64,000 nt of DNA. Source: Zea mays (lineage: Eukaryota; Streptophyta; Magnoliopsida; Poales; Poaceae). The stretch spans positions 2,294,001 to 2,358,000 of the forward strand of contig NC_050104.1 of NCBI RefSeq assembly GCF_902167145.1. Direction: 5' to 3'. The notes below the pieces were generated by a model. The model was not told the DNA's origin, searched no databases, and worked only from the letters and a program-made list of their open reading frames with translations. Made by a program: the position numbers and the translations under genes. Shown in pieces: positions 43,009-55,865 of this stretch. How positions within the stretch are numbered: position 1 is the first letter of the stretch; each line of letters opens with the position of its first letter.

Positions 43009-44634
43009 TGTCGGCGTTTCGAGACCGGGGGGTCCCTCGGGCTGACGAGTGAGTGTCACCGCGTGCCCCAGCCCAGATGGGTCGAGCGCGAAGGGGGAGA
43101 AGCGAGGCGGCCGGAGACCGACGTGAGAGAGGTGGGAATCCCGCGGCCTTCATGTTCGTCCCGCGCCCAGGTCGGGTGCGCTTGCAGTAGGGGGTTACAA
43201 GCGTCCACGCGGGAGAGGGAAGCGAGCGGCCCCAAGAGAGCGCCTGTCCCGTCCTCATCCCCGCGCGGCCAACCGTCTCTAAGAGGGCCCTGGTCCTTCC
43301 TTTTATAGGCGTAAGGAGAGGATCCAGGTGTACAATGGGAGTGTAGCAGAGTGCTACTTGTCTAGCGGGGTAGAGCTAGCGCCCTAAGTACATGCCGATG
43401 TGGCAGCCGGAGAGATTTTGGCACCCAGCTGGTGTGATGTCGTGGCCGTCGGAGGAGCGACGGAGCCTGGCGGAGGGACAGCTGCCGGAGCGGTTGAGTC
43501 CTTGCTGACGTCCTCCTGCTTCCGTAAGAGAGCTGAGAGCCGCCGTCGTCACAGAGCATGTGGGGCGCCATCATTGCCTATCTGGCGGAGCTAGCCAGAT
43601 GGGACACTGGTCTTGTTCTCTGCGGCCCGAGTCAGCTCGAGGTAGGGTGATGATGGCGCTTCCTGTTGACGTGGCTGGCCTGCGCCCTAGGTTGGGCGAC
43701 GTGGAGGCTCCTCCGAAGCCGAGGTCGAGTCTGTCTTCCATGGCCGAGGCCGAGTCCGAGCCCCTGGGTCGGGCGAGGCGGAGGTCGTTCGGCAGAGGCC
43801 AGGGCGGAGTCCGAGCCCTGGGGTCGGGCGAAGCGGAGTTCGTCGTCTTCTGGGGCTGAGCCCGAGTCCGAGCCCTGGGGTCGGGCGGAGCGGAGTTCGT
43901 CGTCTTCCGGGACTTAGCCCAAGTCCGAGCCCTAGGTCGGGCGGAGCGGAGTTCGCCGTCTTCCGGGACCTAGCCCGAGTCCGAGCCCTGGGTCGGGCGG
44001 AGCGGAGTTCGCTGTCTTCTGGGACTTAGCCCGAGTCCAAGCCCTGGGTCGGGCGGAGTGGAGTTCGCCGTCTTCCGGGACCTAGCCCGAGTCCGAGCCC
44101 TGGGTCGGGCGGAGCGGAGTTCGCCGTCTTCCGGGACCTAGCCCGAGTCCGAGCCCTGGGTCGGGCGGAGCGGAGTTCGCCGTCTTCTGGGACCTAGCCC
44201 GAGTCCGAGCCCTGGGTCGGGCGGAGCTTCCTATGGTGCCTTTGGCAGGGCCTGACTGCCTGTCAGTCTCACTCTGTCAAGTGGCACTGCAGTCGGAGTG
44301 GCGCAGGCGGCGCTGTCCTCCTTTGCGTTAAATGCTCCTGTGATTCGGTCGGTCGGTGCGGCGATTTAGTCAGGGTTGCTTCTTAGCGAAGGCAGGGCCT
44401 CAGGCGAGCCGGAGATGTGTCCGCCGTTGGAGGGGGGCCTCGGGCGAGAAGGAAATCCTCCGGGGTCGGCTGCCCTTGTCCGAGGCTAGGCTCGGGCGAG
44501 GCGTGATCGAGTCGCTCGAACGGACTGATCCCTGACTTAATCGCACCCATCAGGCCTTAGCAGCTTTATGCTGATGGGGGTTACCAGCTGAGAATTAGGA
44601 GCCTTGAGGGTACCCCTAATTATGGTCCCCGACA
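43009..44634 (-). repeat. Huck2 3' LTR (left end)
   Basis: 1626 bp, TGTCGGCG to CCCCGACA. It has seven U3 repeat cores against six in its partner, which accounts for most of the length difference. Confidence 0.9.
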
Positions 44635-47600
44635 GTAGCCCCGAGCCTCGAAGGGAGTGTTAGCACTCGCTTGGAGGCTTTCGTCGCACGTTTTTGCAAG
44701 GGGACCAGCCTTTCTCGGTTGCATTTTGTTCCGGTGGGTGCGCGCGAGCGCACCCGCCGGGTGTAGCCCCCGAGGCCTCGGAGGAGTGGTTTCACTCCTT
44801 CGAGGTCTTAATGCCTCGCGTAATGCTTCGGCTAGTCTGGTTGTTCCCTCATGCGAGCTGGCCGTAGCCCGGGTGTACGGTCGGGTCCCAAGTTCTCAGG
44901 CTGGTATGTTGACGCTGTCAACGGTTCGGCCGGAGCCAGGTTTGCGAGAGCAGCCCCCGAGCCTCTGCACAGGGCGAGAGGGCGATCAGGGACAGACTCG
45001 GCTTTTTTACATACGCCCCTGCGTCGCCTTTTCGCAAGGAGGAGGGGGGGAAAGCGCCATGTTGCCCTCGATGGGCGCCGAACATGGTGTCTCCGGTGAG
45101 CTGCAAGCGGGTAATCCGAGTGGACGCCCGTGCCCCGTTCGTTAGGGGTCGGCTAGGGGCCCAGAGGCACGCCCAAAAGTACCTGCGGGTGATCTGCCGG
45201 ACCCGGTCCCCTGGCGACGGGGTCCGAGGGCTCGATGCCTCCCTCCGATGGGATTCCGTTACAAGATCGCTCCCGCTGGTCTCGGAAATGTCCTAGGGTA
45301 CCTCGGGAGCGCAGCCCGAGCCTTGGTTATGTATCGAACGTACCCCTGGTCATCCCTCGCTCGGCGTCTGAGGCGGCTGTGAACCCTTCGGGGGCCAGCC
45401 TTCGAACCCCTGATCAGTAATGGGCGCGGAGCCCGAGTAGCCTGAGGCGGCCGTGGAACCCTTCGGGGGGCCGGCCTTCGAACCTCTGACCAGTAGTGGG
45501 TGTAGGGCCCACGCGATCTGAGGCGGCTGTTGAACCCTTCGGGGGGCCAGCCTTCGAACCTCTGATCAGTAGGGAGGCTCGGAGCCTGGTTCCTTCACGG
45601 GGAAGGATCCCTTTCGGGGTATCCCCCTTTCCCGGTCCCTGTTGCAAGAGAGAGAGAGAAAGAGGAAAAAGGAAAAGGATACAAAATCGAACGACGCGGC
45701 GTACCTTTTTTGGTGTGGTTATTATGGCGAAGGCGAAGTGTCGCCCGCTTCTCCTGCCAGAGGCGCCGCCTGTCCTGCCGTGGAGTTAATGCGACGGGGC
45801 GAGTGGTTGGCGGGGCGGTCGTTACGCGTGCGCGAGCCGTTCGAGGAACGGGTCACGGGCGCGTTGTCTTCACGCCGTGAGAGAGGGTTCTCTTGCTGCC
45901 CCCGGATGGGACGTGAGCTTGGCTGACGACGTGACCGCTGCTCCCGCCCGCCTGCCAGCGTCATTACTGCCGGCCCATTTTTGACCGCATTGACCGCCGC
46001 GCCGGGCTGGTGCTGCTGGGTCGCGCGCTGGGTCGCCTCGAGTCGCGGTATTGGTTCCGCAATCGAGGAGGCGCGGTGGTGGCGCAAGTGGCGGTGCAGT
46101 TTCTTGCATGAAGCATCCGGCGCGCCGGTTGCGTGACGCATGGGCCTGGGCCTCCATGCTGGGCGTGTCGGGAGTCGGAGAAGCGTGCCCACGTAGCGCG
46201 GTTGCATGCCGCCTGCATGGCTGTCCGCTCCTTTCGCCCGTTGGTCTGGGCAAAAGTGGAGGGTCACTTGTAACCGCTGGGCGGTCGTGTGTACCGCGCG
46301 CGGCGGTTCGGCTTCTTCTGCTCTGAGCCGGCTTGCATGACATGTGGGACCCGGCCCCCGCGCCGCAGGGGAGGCCCTTGGAGCGTGTTGGAGAAGACTC
46401 AGCCCGTGACGGTTGGGGGCGCAAGTAGGGAGAGTTGCCTTTAAAAGGAGGGCGACCCCTTTCGGAAGGCGACCATGTCTTCTCGCTCCCTTATGCATCG
46501 CGTCTTTCCACCTTCCAAGCCCCCGGATGGGGGATACCCGCCGTCTTTTCGCCTCATCGTTGGAGGAACGCAACTCCGTGGGAGTTGGTACCTTTCAGCC
46601 ATCGTTCGGCTTCAAGGATTTTCATCAGCCAGCCCGGCTGTACCCCCCCGCCGGCGGTCACCCGAGACGGTGACCACCAGCTCCTGGGTGGGGAGAAGCA
46701 AGCCGGGTTGTGATCTTGGTGCCACCTTCAGCTTCAAGGATGTTCATCATCCTCGCTGGGGTGGGGGCCGGGCTGAGCTGGCGCTCTACCTCCCGCGCGG
46801 GTTCGTGGGTCACCCTCTCCCGCGGCGTTCGAGGGAGAGGGCGCTCACTGGCCCTGCGGGTGGCCCGGACTTCGACAACGCGGGGCTGGTCGACGGCTGG
46901 CGTCGTCACCTCCAGCGTGTCGGGCTCGTCGGCTTGGCTCTCGGCGGCCCCTCCTGCCGGAGGGCGGATGCCGCGCCGTGTGCACGGCAGGACCGCCCCA
47001 GATGCCGCGCGCGGCTAGGGCGGCGTTCGTGTTCTGGGGTGGTCCTGCCTTTGCACCGGCGTGGCATCTTCACGCGGAGGCCGGTGCCCCACTCGTCCGG
47101 GAGGATTTGAGTGGGGATCTGCCGGAGGGCCGATGACCCCTGCCGTTGGTGCCGAGGCGGAGGCGGTTCGAGAAGTCCCCGTCGCCGGTGGGATCACCGC
47201 CACCATCCGCGCTTCGGGCCTCCGGCTCTTTGTACTTGTCCTCGCCCCTCGAGCGTCGGCGTGGGCGAGGGCAAGATTGCAGCAGCGCCCACCCTGAGGC
47301 CTGCGCTGCTGCAGTTCGGCCATCCGGAGCGGGGGTCGTTGTCGTCGTAGTTAGAGCGGGCGGTGGCGAGCCGCTCGTCAGTCTTCTGTTGCTCCGCAGG
47401 CCCACCCCTATCGAGTGGGGTTGTTCGTACCTGCGGAGGGGGAACCGGAGCTCCGTTTGTAATGGCACTTTGAATGTCAGTGTTTTTGTTCATTGTGGCT
47501 GTCGAGGCCTGAACATGTATGTATTTTTGGCGCGGAGCCGTGTTTTTTCCTCATTTTCGAGCACTAAGACTCGCTTGTTGATTATCTGAACCGCTTAACC

Positions 47601-48786
47601 AAGCATGAGTCGCCCCGTGTCAAGGTGACGAGTGAGGTATCCGTATCCCGGAGGCGTAGGAGTCCCTCGGCTCGGTCAGCATTGTCGTCTGAGGCTCCTC
47701 TAGCTTAATTAAAGGGACCCCTTGGCCGCTCTTCGACGAGCCGAGGCCAGGGGTAGCGATATCAGTATGAACAGAGGCGGAGTTGGCTCGAAAATGAAAC
47801 CTGGTTGGCCGGAGCCTAGCCGGGTTGTCCGTTGGCGGGACCGACGCCGGAGTTGACCAGCCGAGGCCTCGGGTCGGGCTAGCGCCCTCGGAAGATGGTT
47901 GGCCGAGGCCCCAGGGGTAACCGGCCGAGCCGCCTGCTCGGGCCGGATTCCCGGAGAAGTCCCTGGCAGCGATTGCCCGGGCGTGGCGATGACGTCATCC
48001 TTCAGAGCGGAGATCCTCGGATCGCGTCGCCGTCCAAGGCTAGGTCGGACCTCGCTGAAGGTGTTGTCGATGCCGAGGGTGCTACTGCCCCTTCCAGTGT
48101 CAAGACCCGAGCCTGCAGGATCAGATTGTCCTGTAGCGTGTGCCTTCTGCGGCCGCCGAGGCCAGAACACACACCCTCGCTGCGTTGTAAAGCCGCGTCT
48201 CTTTTCCTCTTGTTTCAAGTATCTGGACTTTTTTGTCGACAACAGGGATGTTTGTGCGAGCGAGAGTTGCTTCTCACGGAAGGTTATGAGTGAGGTATCC
48301 GTATCCCGGAGGCATGGGAGTCCCTCGGCTCGGTCGACCTTGCCGCTTACGTGCACCTTCACCCGTCCATGAGGCCCCGTCACCGACTCAGTCGAGAAGG
48401 CTCGAAGGATCGCTTTGGCAGAAGAGCTTCCGAACGTGAAGACTTGTTCGGTCCGCGGAATCACTTATCCGAACGCGAGTCACTTATCGCAGAAGGTGAT
48501 GAGTGAGGTATCCGTATCCTGGAGGCGTAGGAGTCCCTCGGCTCGGTCAGCCTTGGCCGCTTACGTGTACTCCGTCGTTTTCAGGATCCACTTTTCGAAG
48601 TAGTCAAAAAGCACGAAAGATATTCTGGCAGAAGAGATACTTTTTTCGAGGAAAATTTCGACGCAGAGGGGGTTGCCCCCCTTTTAGCCCCCGAGGGAGG
48701 GTCGGGCTTTGCCGAGGCGAGGCCGACCCTTCCTTGATGACTAAACTTTGCGTGGGTGCGAGGTATATGAACGACTTGAAAATATT
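44635..48786 (-). other. Huck2 region between pol and 3' LTR
   Basis: Co-linear with 6298-10225 of Huck1, including the threefold repeat (45360-45575), the antisense ORF, and copies of the GTGACGAGTGAGGTATCCG repeat (47625, 48283 and 48495, the latter two starting with variants). No supported sense gene. Confidence 0.75.
46475..47110 (+). CDS. Antisense ORF of Huck2 (211 aa, unknown function)
   Basis: Begins MSSRSLMHRVFPPSKPPDGG, near-identical to the Huck1 copy, and stays open for 211 codons (LIVGGTQLRGSWYLSAIVRL, FSFKDVHHPRWGGGRAELAL, HSSGRI at the end). A TTAAAAG box lies 28 bp before the ATG and a T-rich 3'-UTR-like region follows (about 47456-47590). The Huck1 copy has several indels after residue 60. 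Function unknown; the C-terminal arginine-rich half is low in complexity and could be incidental. Confidence 0.5.
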   Translation: MSSRSLMHRVFPPSKPPDGGYPPSFRLIVGGTQLRGSWYLSAIVRLQGFSSASPAVPPRRRSPETVTTSSWVGRSKPGCDLGATFSFKDVHHPRWGGGRAELALYLPRGFVGHPLPRRSRERALTGPAGGPDFDNAGLVDGWRRHLQRVGLVGLALGGPSCRRADAAPCARQDRPRCRARLGRRSCSGVVLPLHRRGIFTRRPVPHSSGRI

Positions 48787-49434
48787 TTAAGGGTAGAAGC
48801 GACGTAGCTGTTGGATGTTCCAAGCGTTGTCGTAGACCTCGCCTTGGCTGTTGGCCAGCTTGTACGTTCCGGGCTTCAGAACCTTGGCGATGACGAACGG
48901 TCCCTCCCAGGGGGGCGTGAGCTTGTGCCTCCCTCGGGGGTCTTGTCGCAGCCGAAGCACCAGGTCGCCTACCTGGAGGTCTCGGGACCGGACCCCTCGG
49001 GAGTGGTAGCGTCGCAGGGACTGCTGGTACCGCGCCGAGTGTAGTAAGGCCTTGTCCCGAGCCTCTTCCAACTGGTCCAGCGAGTCTTCTCGGCTGGCTT
49101 GGTTGCTTTGATCGCTGTAGGCCCTCGTCCTCGAGGAGCCGTATTCCAGGTCTGTGGGCAAGACGGCCTCGGCCCCGTAGACTAGGAAGAACGGCGTGAA
49201 ACCCATGGCTCGGCTCGGCGTGGTCCTCAGGCTCCAGACCACCGAGGGGAGTTCCTTCATCCATCGCTTGCCGAACTTGTTGAGGTCGTTGTAAATCCGA
49301 GGCTTGAGTCCTTGTAGAATCATGCCGTTGGCACGCTCTACTTGCCCATTTGACATGGGATGAGCCACGGCGGCCCAGTCCACCCGGATGTGGTGATCCT
49401 CGCAGAAGTCCAAGAACTTTCTACCGGTGAACTA
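48787..49434 (-). pseudogene. Huck2 integrase C-terminal part
   Basis: Continues the integrase after the TAG at 49432-49434 in the same frame: FTGRKFLDFCEDHHIRVDWA, the catalytic Glu in SNGQVERANGM, then the C-terminal domain to NIQQLRRFYP and TAA. Complete in length, unlike the Huck1 copy, which is frameshifted. Confidence 0.85.
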
Positions 49435-52071
49435 GGTGCCGTTGTCGGTGATGATGGAGTTCGGGACCCCGAAGCGATGGATGATGTTGGTGAAGAACGC
49501 CACTGCCTGCTCGGACCTGATGCTGTTTAGAGGTCGGACCTCGATCCACTTGGAGAATTTGTCGATGGCGACCAGCAGGTGCGTGTAGCCCCCGGGCGCC
49601 TTCTGCATGGGGCCGACGAGGTCCAGACCCCACACAGCAAAGGGCCAGGTGATGGGTATCGTCTGTAGAGCCTGAGCGGGCAGGTGGGTCTGCTTCGCAT
49701 AGAATTGACATCCTTCGCAGGTGCGGACGATTCTAGTGGCGTCGGCCACCGCCGTCGGCCAGTAGAATCCTTGTCGGAAAGCATTCCCGACGAGGGCTCG
49801 AGGTGCTGCGTGATGGCCGCAAGCCCCCGAGTGTATCTCCTGCAGGAGTCCCTGACCTTCGGCGACGGAGATGCATCGCTGGAGGATGCCTGAGGGGCTG
49901 CGGTGGTAGAGCTCCTCCTCATCGCCTAGCAAGACGAACGACTTGGCGCGTCGCGCTACCCGCCGAGCCTCGGCTCGGTCGAGGGGTAGCTCCCCTTGTT
50001 GGAGATATTGCAGGTACGGGGTCTGCCAGTTTCGATCAGGCGTGGCCCCGCTTTGCTCCCCCTCGATGCGCAGCGCCTCACCCTCAGAGGCCGAGGGTAC
50101 CTCGGGCTGAACTGAAGGCGCCTCGGGCCGAGCTGAGGGTGCCTCGGGCTGTGCCGAGGGTACCTCGGGCTGGGTCGAGGGCGCCTCAGGCTCGGGCGTG
50201 TCGTCGATCTTGACGGAGGGTTGATTCAGATCCCGGGAGAAGACATCCGGGGGAACCGTTGTTCGCCCCGAGGCTATTTTAGCCAGCTCGTCCGCAGTCT
50301 CGTTGTAGCGCCGAGCGATGTGGTTGAGCTCGAGCCCGTAGAACTTGTCTTCCAAGCGCCGAACCTCATCGCAGTAGGCCTCCATCTTCGGGTCGCGGCA
50401 GTGGGAGTTCTTCATGACTTGGTCGATGACGAGCTGCGAGTCGCCGTGGGCGTTGAGGCGCCGGACCCCTAGCTCGATCGCGATCCGCAACCCATTGACC
50501 AGAGCCTCGTACTCAGCCACATTGTTGGACGCCGGGAAATGGAGGTGTAGCACATAGCGTAGGTGTTTCCCGAGGGGCGAGATGAAGAGTAGGCCCGCGC
50601 CGGCTCCCGTCTTCATCAGCGACCCGTCGAAAAACATGGTCCAGAGCTCCGGTTGGATCGGAGCCGTCGGTAGCTGGGTGTCGACCCATTCGGCTACGAA
50701 GTCCGCCAAGACCTGAGACTTGATGGCCTTCCGAGGGGCGAACGAGATTGTCTCGCCCATGATTTCCACCGCCCACTTTGCAATCCTGCCCGAGGCCTCT
50801 CGGCACTGGATGATCTCCCCCAGGGGGAAGGATGACACCACAGTTACCGGATGAGACTCGAAGTAGTGTCGCAACTTTCGCCGTGTCAGAATCACCGCAT
50901 ACAGCAGCTTCTGAACTTGTGGGTAGCGGATCTTGGTTTCGGACAGTACTTCGCTGACGAAGTAAACTGGCCTCTGAACGGGCAATGCATGCCCCTCTTC
51001 TTGCCTCTCGACCACAATCGCGACGCTAACCACCTGAGTGGTCGCGGCGACGTAGACCAAGAGGGCTTCTCCGGCAGTTGGAGGCACCAAGATAGGCGCC
51101 TTTGTGAGGAGCGCCTTCAGGTTCCCGAGAGCTTCCTCGGCCTCAGGGGTCCAAGTGAAGCACTCGGCCTTCCTTAAGAGGCGGTACAGAGGCAGACCTC
51201 TTTCGCCGAGGCGTGAGATGAAGCGGCTTAGAGCCGCGAGACATCCCATGACCCTCTGTATGCCTTTTAAGTCCTTGATGGGCCCCATACTGGTGATGGC
51301 TGCGATCTTCTCCGGGTTGGCTTCGATGCCCCGCTCGGAGACGATGAACCCCAAGAGCATGCCTCGGGGGACCGCAAAGACACACTTCTCGGGATTGAGC
51401 TTGATCCCTTTCGCCTTGAGACACCGGAATGTCACTTCAAGGTCGGAAAGGAGGTCGGAAGCTTTCCTCGTCTTGACTACGATGTCATCGACGTAGGCCT
51501 CGACCGTGCGGCCAATGTGTTCGCCGAACACATGGTTCATGCACCGCTGGTACGTCGCACCCGCATTCCTCAAGCCGAACGGCATGGTGACATAGCAGTA
51601 CATGCCGAAGGGCGTGATGAAAGAGTTCGCGAGCTGGTCGGACTCTTTCATCCTGATTTGATGATACCCTGAGTAGGCATCGAGGAAAGACAGGGTCTCG
51701 CACCCAGCAGTGGAATCCACGATCTGATCGATGCGAGGCAGAGGGTAGGGAACTTTCGGACATGCTTTGTTGAGACCAGTGTAGTCTACACACATCCGCC
51801 ATTTCCCCCCTTTCTTTCTCACAAGCACAGGGTTGGCAAGCCAGTCGGGATGGAATACCTCTTTGATGAACCCTGCTGCCATTAGCTTGTGGATTTCCTC
51901 GCCTATCGCTCTGCGCTTCTCCTCGTCAAATCGGCGCAGAGGCTGCTTGACGGGTCGGGCTTCGGCTCGAATGTCCAGCGAGTGCTCGGCGACATCCCTC
52001 GGTATGCCGGGCATGTCCGGGGGACTCCACGCGAAGACATCGGCGTTTGCGCGGAGAAAGTCGACGAGCAC
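49432..52071 (-). pseudogene. Huck2 RT, RNase H, archaeal RNase H and integrase N-terminus
   Basis: An open frame of 879 residues: RT (YVDDIVVKT, LSFLDAYSGYHQI), degenerate gypsy RNase H (LLVYVAATTQVVSVAIVVER), additional RNase H (MFFDGSLMKTGAGAG, NVAEYEALVNGL, HGDSQLVIDQV, NETADELAKIA), a PEAPS-repeat linker, the HHCC zinc finger (IHSGACGHH ... TCEGC) and the integrase Asp residues (WGLDLVGP, ITDNGT). It stops at a TAG replacing the Gln of DNGTQF. One C-to-T change is therefore the only break between RT and the end of integrase. The start codon is uncertain because the frame is continuous upstream to a TAG at 52078-52080. Confidence 0.9.
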
Positions 52072-52077
52072 TGCTTC

Positions 52078-53573
52078 CTATTTGGGGTCGAGCCCGGAGC
52101 CGATCCGGATCTGCTTGGAGGTGTCGCCACTGGGGTCGAGGGGGACGACCTTAACCGTCTCCGCTGGCTCGAAGTTGCCGGCGTGACGCTTCACGTCTGG
52201 CACCTCTTTGGAGAGGCTTTCCAGGTCGGCGATGAGGGCCTCGGATTCGGCGAGGGCCTCGGTGTACTCAACGCACTCCACGTCGCATTCGAACGCGTGC
52301 TTGTACGTGGGGCCGACGGTGATGACCCCGTTGGGGCCCGACATCTTGAGCTTCAGGTAGGTGTAGTTGGGGACGGCCATAAACTTCACATAGCATGGCC
52401 TTCCCCGTACCGCGTGGTAGGTTCCTCGGAACCCGACCACCTCGAACGTCAGAGTCTCCCTTCGGAAGATGGAGGGCATTCCGAAGCAAACGGGAAGGTC
52501 GAGTCGTCCGAGGGGCTGGACGCGCTTCCCGGGAATGATCCCGTGGAAGGGCGCAGCGCCTGCTCGGACGGAGGACAGATCGACGCGCAGGAGCCTGAGG
52601 GTCTCGGCGTAGATGATGTTGAGGCTGCTGCCCCCGTCCATAAGGACCTTGGTGAGCCTGACGTCGCCGACGACGGGGTCGATGACGAGCGGGTATTTCC
52701 CCGGGCTCGGCACGTGGTTGGGGTGGTCAGCTTGGTCGAAGGTGATGGGCTTGTCGGACCAGTCTAGGTAGACTGGCGCCGCCACACCGAGCAGACCTCC
52801 CGGCGCTCTCGCTTGCGATGCTGAGCCGAGGCATTCGCCGCATGCCCACCGTAGATCATGAAGCAGTCGCGGACCTCGGGGAACTCTCCTGCTTGGTGAT
52901 CTTCCTTCTTGTCGTCGTCGCGGGCCCTACCACCCTCCGCGGGTGGCCCGGCCCTGTGGAAGTGGCGCCGAAGCATGACGCACTCCTCAAGGGTGTGCTT
53001 GACGGGCCCCTGATGATAGGGGCACGGCTCCTTGAGCATCTTGTCGAAGAGGTTGGCACCTCCGGGAGGCTTCCGAGGGTTCTTGTAATCGGCGGCAGCG
53101 ACAAGGTCCGCGTCGGCGGCGTCGCGTTTCGCTTGCGACTTCTTCCTGCCTTTCTTCTTGGCGCCGCGCTGAGTAGACGCCTCGGGAGCATCTTCCGATG
53201 GGCGGCCCTGGGGCTGCTTGTCCTTTCGGAAGATTGCCTCGACCGCCTCCTGGCCAGAGGCGAACTTGGTGGCGATGTCCATCAGCTCGCTCGCCCTGGT
53301 GGGGGTCTTGCGACCCAACTTGCTCACCAGGTCGCGGCAGGTGGTGCTGGCGAGGAACACGCCGATGACATCCGAGTCGGTGATGTTGGGCAGCTCGGTG
53401 CGCTGCTTCGAGAATCGCCGGATGTAGTCCCGGAGGGACTCTCCCGGCTGCTGTCGGCAGCTTCGGAGGTCCCAGGAATTCCCGGGGCGCACGTACGTGC
53501 CCTGGAAATTGCCGGCGAAAGCTTGGACTAGGTCATCCCAGTTGGAGATCTTCCCCGGAGGCAGGTGCTCCAA
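52078..53573 (-). pseudogene. Huck2 gag C-terminus and protease, frameshifted
   Basis: Contains the CPYHQGPVKHTLEECVML cluster, then a 4-bp deletion near 52783 relative to Huck1 (frames 52764-53573 and 52078-52785 meet there). The protease active site KVLMDGGSSLNIIYAETL and the downstream GRPCYVKFMAVPNYTYLKL are intact. It ends IGSGLDPK at the TAG also seen in Huck1. Confidence 0.83.
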
Positions 53574-55302
53574 CCAGGCGCGAGCGGTGTCGGAGAGGAA
53601 CAGGGGGAGGTTGCGGATGATTAGGTTGTCATCGTCCGTTCCACCCAGTTGGCAGGCCAGACGGTAGTCCGCGAGCCACAGTTCCGGTCTCGTCTCCCCC
53701 GAGTACTTTGTGATAGTAGTCGGGGGTCGGAACCGGGTCGGGAATGGTGCCCGTCGGATGGCCCGGCTGAAGGCCTGCGGACCGGGCGGTTCGGGCGAGG
53801 GACTCCGATCCTCCCCGCTGTCGTAGCGTCCCCCACGCCTGGGGTGGTAGCCTCAGCGCACCCTCTCGTCGAGGTGGGCCCGACGGTCGCGATGATGGTG
53901 CTCGTTGCCGAGGCGGCCCGGGGCCGCAGGCGTGGTGTTGCGCGTGCGCCCGGTGTAGACCGAGGCTTCCCGCATGAATCGGGAAGTCGCGACATGGGGT
54001 TCCGAGGGGCATCCCTGCCTTTGGGAGGCAGAGCTCTCAGCCCGTCGTACTGCGGCGTCTTCCAGGAGATTCTTGAGCTCCCCCTGGATTCGCCGACCCT
54101 CGGTGGTGGATGGCTCCGGCATCGCGCGGAGGAGCATCGCTGCTTCAGCCAGGTTCTGGCCGACCCCACTAGACGCGAGTGGTGGCCTGACCCTGACGTC
54201 GTCGGCGACGCGGTGCTGGAGACCCTGGGGCAGTTGACGTATTTCTCCGGCCGGGGGTTGGTTCGCCCATGCCTGCCCAACGTCCTGGCGGATCGGCTCA
54301 AGCGCTCCTGCTCCCTCGTCGAGCCTGGCCTGCACCCCGCGGATTTGCTCGAGCTGTGGGCCGTGACCCCCCGCCAGAACGAGGACCACAGCTAGCTCCC
54401 GTGGGATGTCAACGCGGGGCACCGGCCTAGGGGGATCACCGTCCTCCAGCATGCCAAGAAGATTGCCTTCGGAGGGACCCCCTAGATCGACGTGGAAACA
54501 CTCGCGGCTTGGGCCGCAGTCCTCGTCGTCGAGGCTGCGGCTACCGTCGGAACAGCCGGAGAGGCAGTAGTCACATGCGGTCATAAAGTCCCGCATGGCA
54601 CTGGGGTTGCCAAATCCAGAGAAATCCCAACAGATGCTGGGCTCGTCGTCTTCCTCGGACCCAGAGGGCCCGTAGGTCGAGACGTCCGTCAGCCGGCCCC
54701 ACGGAGACCGCATGCGAAACCCCAGAGGGTTTGGACTCGCCCCTACGAGAGCGTCCGCCAAAGCGAGATCGCTAGGCGGGTCGAGGCTGAATCCAAATGA
54801 CGTAGGATGGGAATCGGTCGGTACCTTTTGGTCAACGAGCGGCAATGAATTCATGTCGGGGACTGACTGCGCCGTCGTCTCAGGTACGAGGGCGACGTCC
54901 AGCAAGCTCTCCGCGAGCGCGCTGGCGTCGTCTGCTTGCTCGGGATTGGCGTGTCGCGGGGAGACGGTGCTCGTCTTCGTCTCAAACGCGAGGTCGATGT
55001 CCGGTGCGCCCCTCGTTGGGGTGCCGGCGCTGTCGACTCGCTCGACAGCCGACGAGGCGCTGCCTCCTGCTTGGCCTTGGTTGCCCCGCCTCCTCCTCCG
55101 TCGACGGGGGAGAGGACGGGGTGAGCTCGAATGTTGTTCTCCCACCACGCGGGGAAGACGTCGTCGATTCCGCCGCCGGCGGGCGGGCTGTTGGCCACCA
55201 TTGTCGTTGTCGCACGGCGGTGGAAGGAGTATCATGTCGTAGCTGCCGTCGAAGGACATGAACTCAAGACTCCCGAAACGGAGCACCGTCCCAGGTTGGA
55301 GA
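53574..55302 (-). pseudogene. Huck2 gag, cut by CACTA2 and one stop
   Basis: The frame is open from 55286 (MLRFGSLEFMSFDGSYDMIL) through the arginine-rich and acidic regions to a CGA-to-TGA stop at 53853-53855, then continues in frame through the capsid domain (ITKYSGGDETGTV-like segment, AWLEHLPPGKISNWDDLVQA). The first seven or so codons (MGSLQQPL) are displaced to the far side of CACTA2 (about 60152-60172). Confidence 0.82.
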
Positions 55303-55320
55303 CACTACCGGAATCAATAG

Positions 55321-55865
55321 CTTCGCCGAGTGCCGGAAGCACTCGGCGAAGCCCTAAAAACACTCGGCAAAGGCTTTGCCGAGTGGGACACTCGGCAAAG
55401 AAGGCTCGGCAAACAGTGCATCGGCAAAGACTTCTTTGCCGAGTACTTTTTCTCGGGCACTCGGCGAAGATCTTTGCCGAGTGTCAGGGAGCACTCGGCA
55501 AAGAAAAGCGACCGTTACGGCGCCGGTTGACGGAGACGGCGGCTTTGCCGAGTGTCACCGTTGACACTCGGCAACGAAGATATCTTTGCCGAGTGTCCTC
55601 CTGGCAGCACTCGGCAAAGCCGCCTTCTTTGCCGAGTGCCATTTGGGACACTCGGCAAAGAGCCCGCCAGGGAGGGTCCCCATGTCAGGCTCTTTGCCGA
55701 GTGTCCCAATTGGCACTCGGCAAAGAAGGCGGCTTTGCCGAGTGCCAGCGACATAACACTCGGCAAAGAACCTAAGTCGGTGCCCAGGTCTGTGCTCTTT
55801 GCCGAGTGTTATGACCCAGACACTCGGCAAAGAGCCTCTTTGCCGAGTGTTACACTCGGCAAAGT
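55321..55865. repeat. CACTA2 subterminal repeats, 3' side
   Basis: More than ten pairs of TTTGCCGAGTGTC and its complement GACACTCGGCAAA, 15-25 bp apart, so that most pairs form small hairpins. Confidence 0.9.

Noticed and set aside
43009..44634. The LTR at 43009 as a solo Huck LTR
   Set aside because: It pairs with 60232-61813 through the shared atacc duplication, a shared 100-bp deletion and continuous gag-pol between them.
55321..55865. Regularly spaced TTTGCCGAGTG repeats as a CRISPR-like array
   Set aside because: The units alternate in orientation, spacing is irregular, and they lie at the end of a CACTA element in a plant genome.
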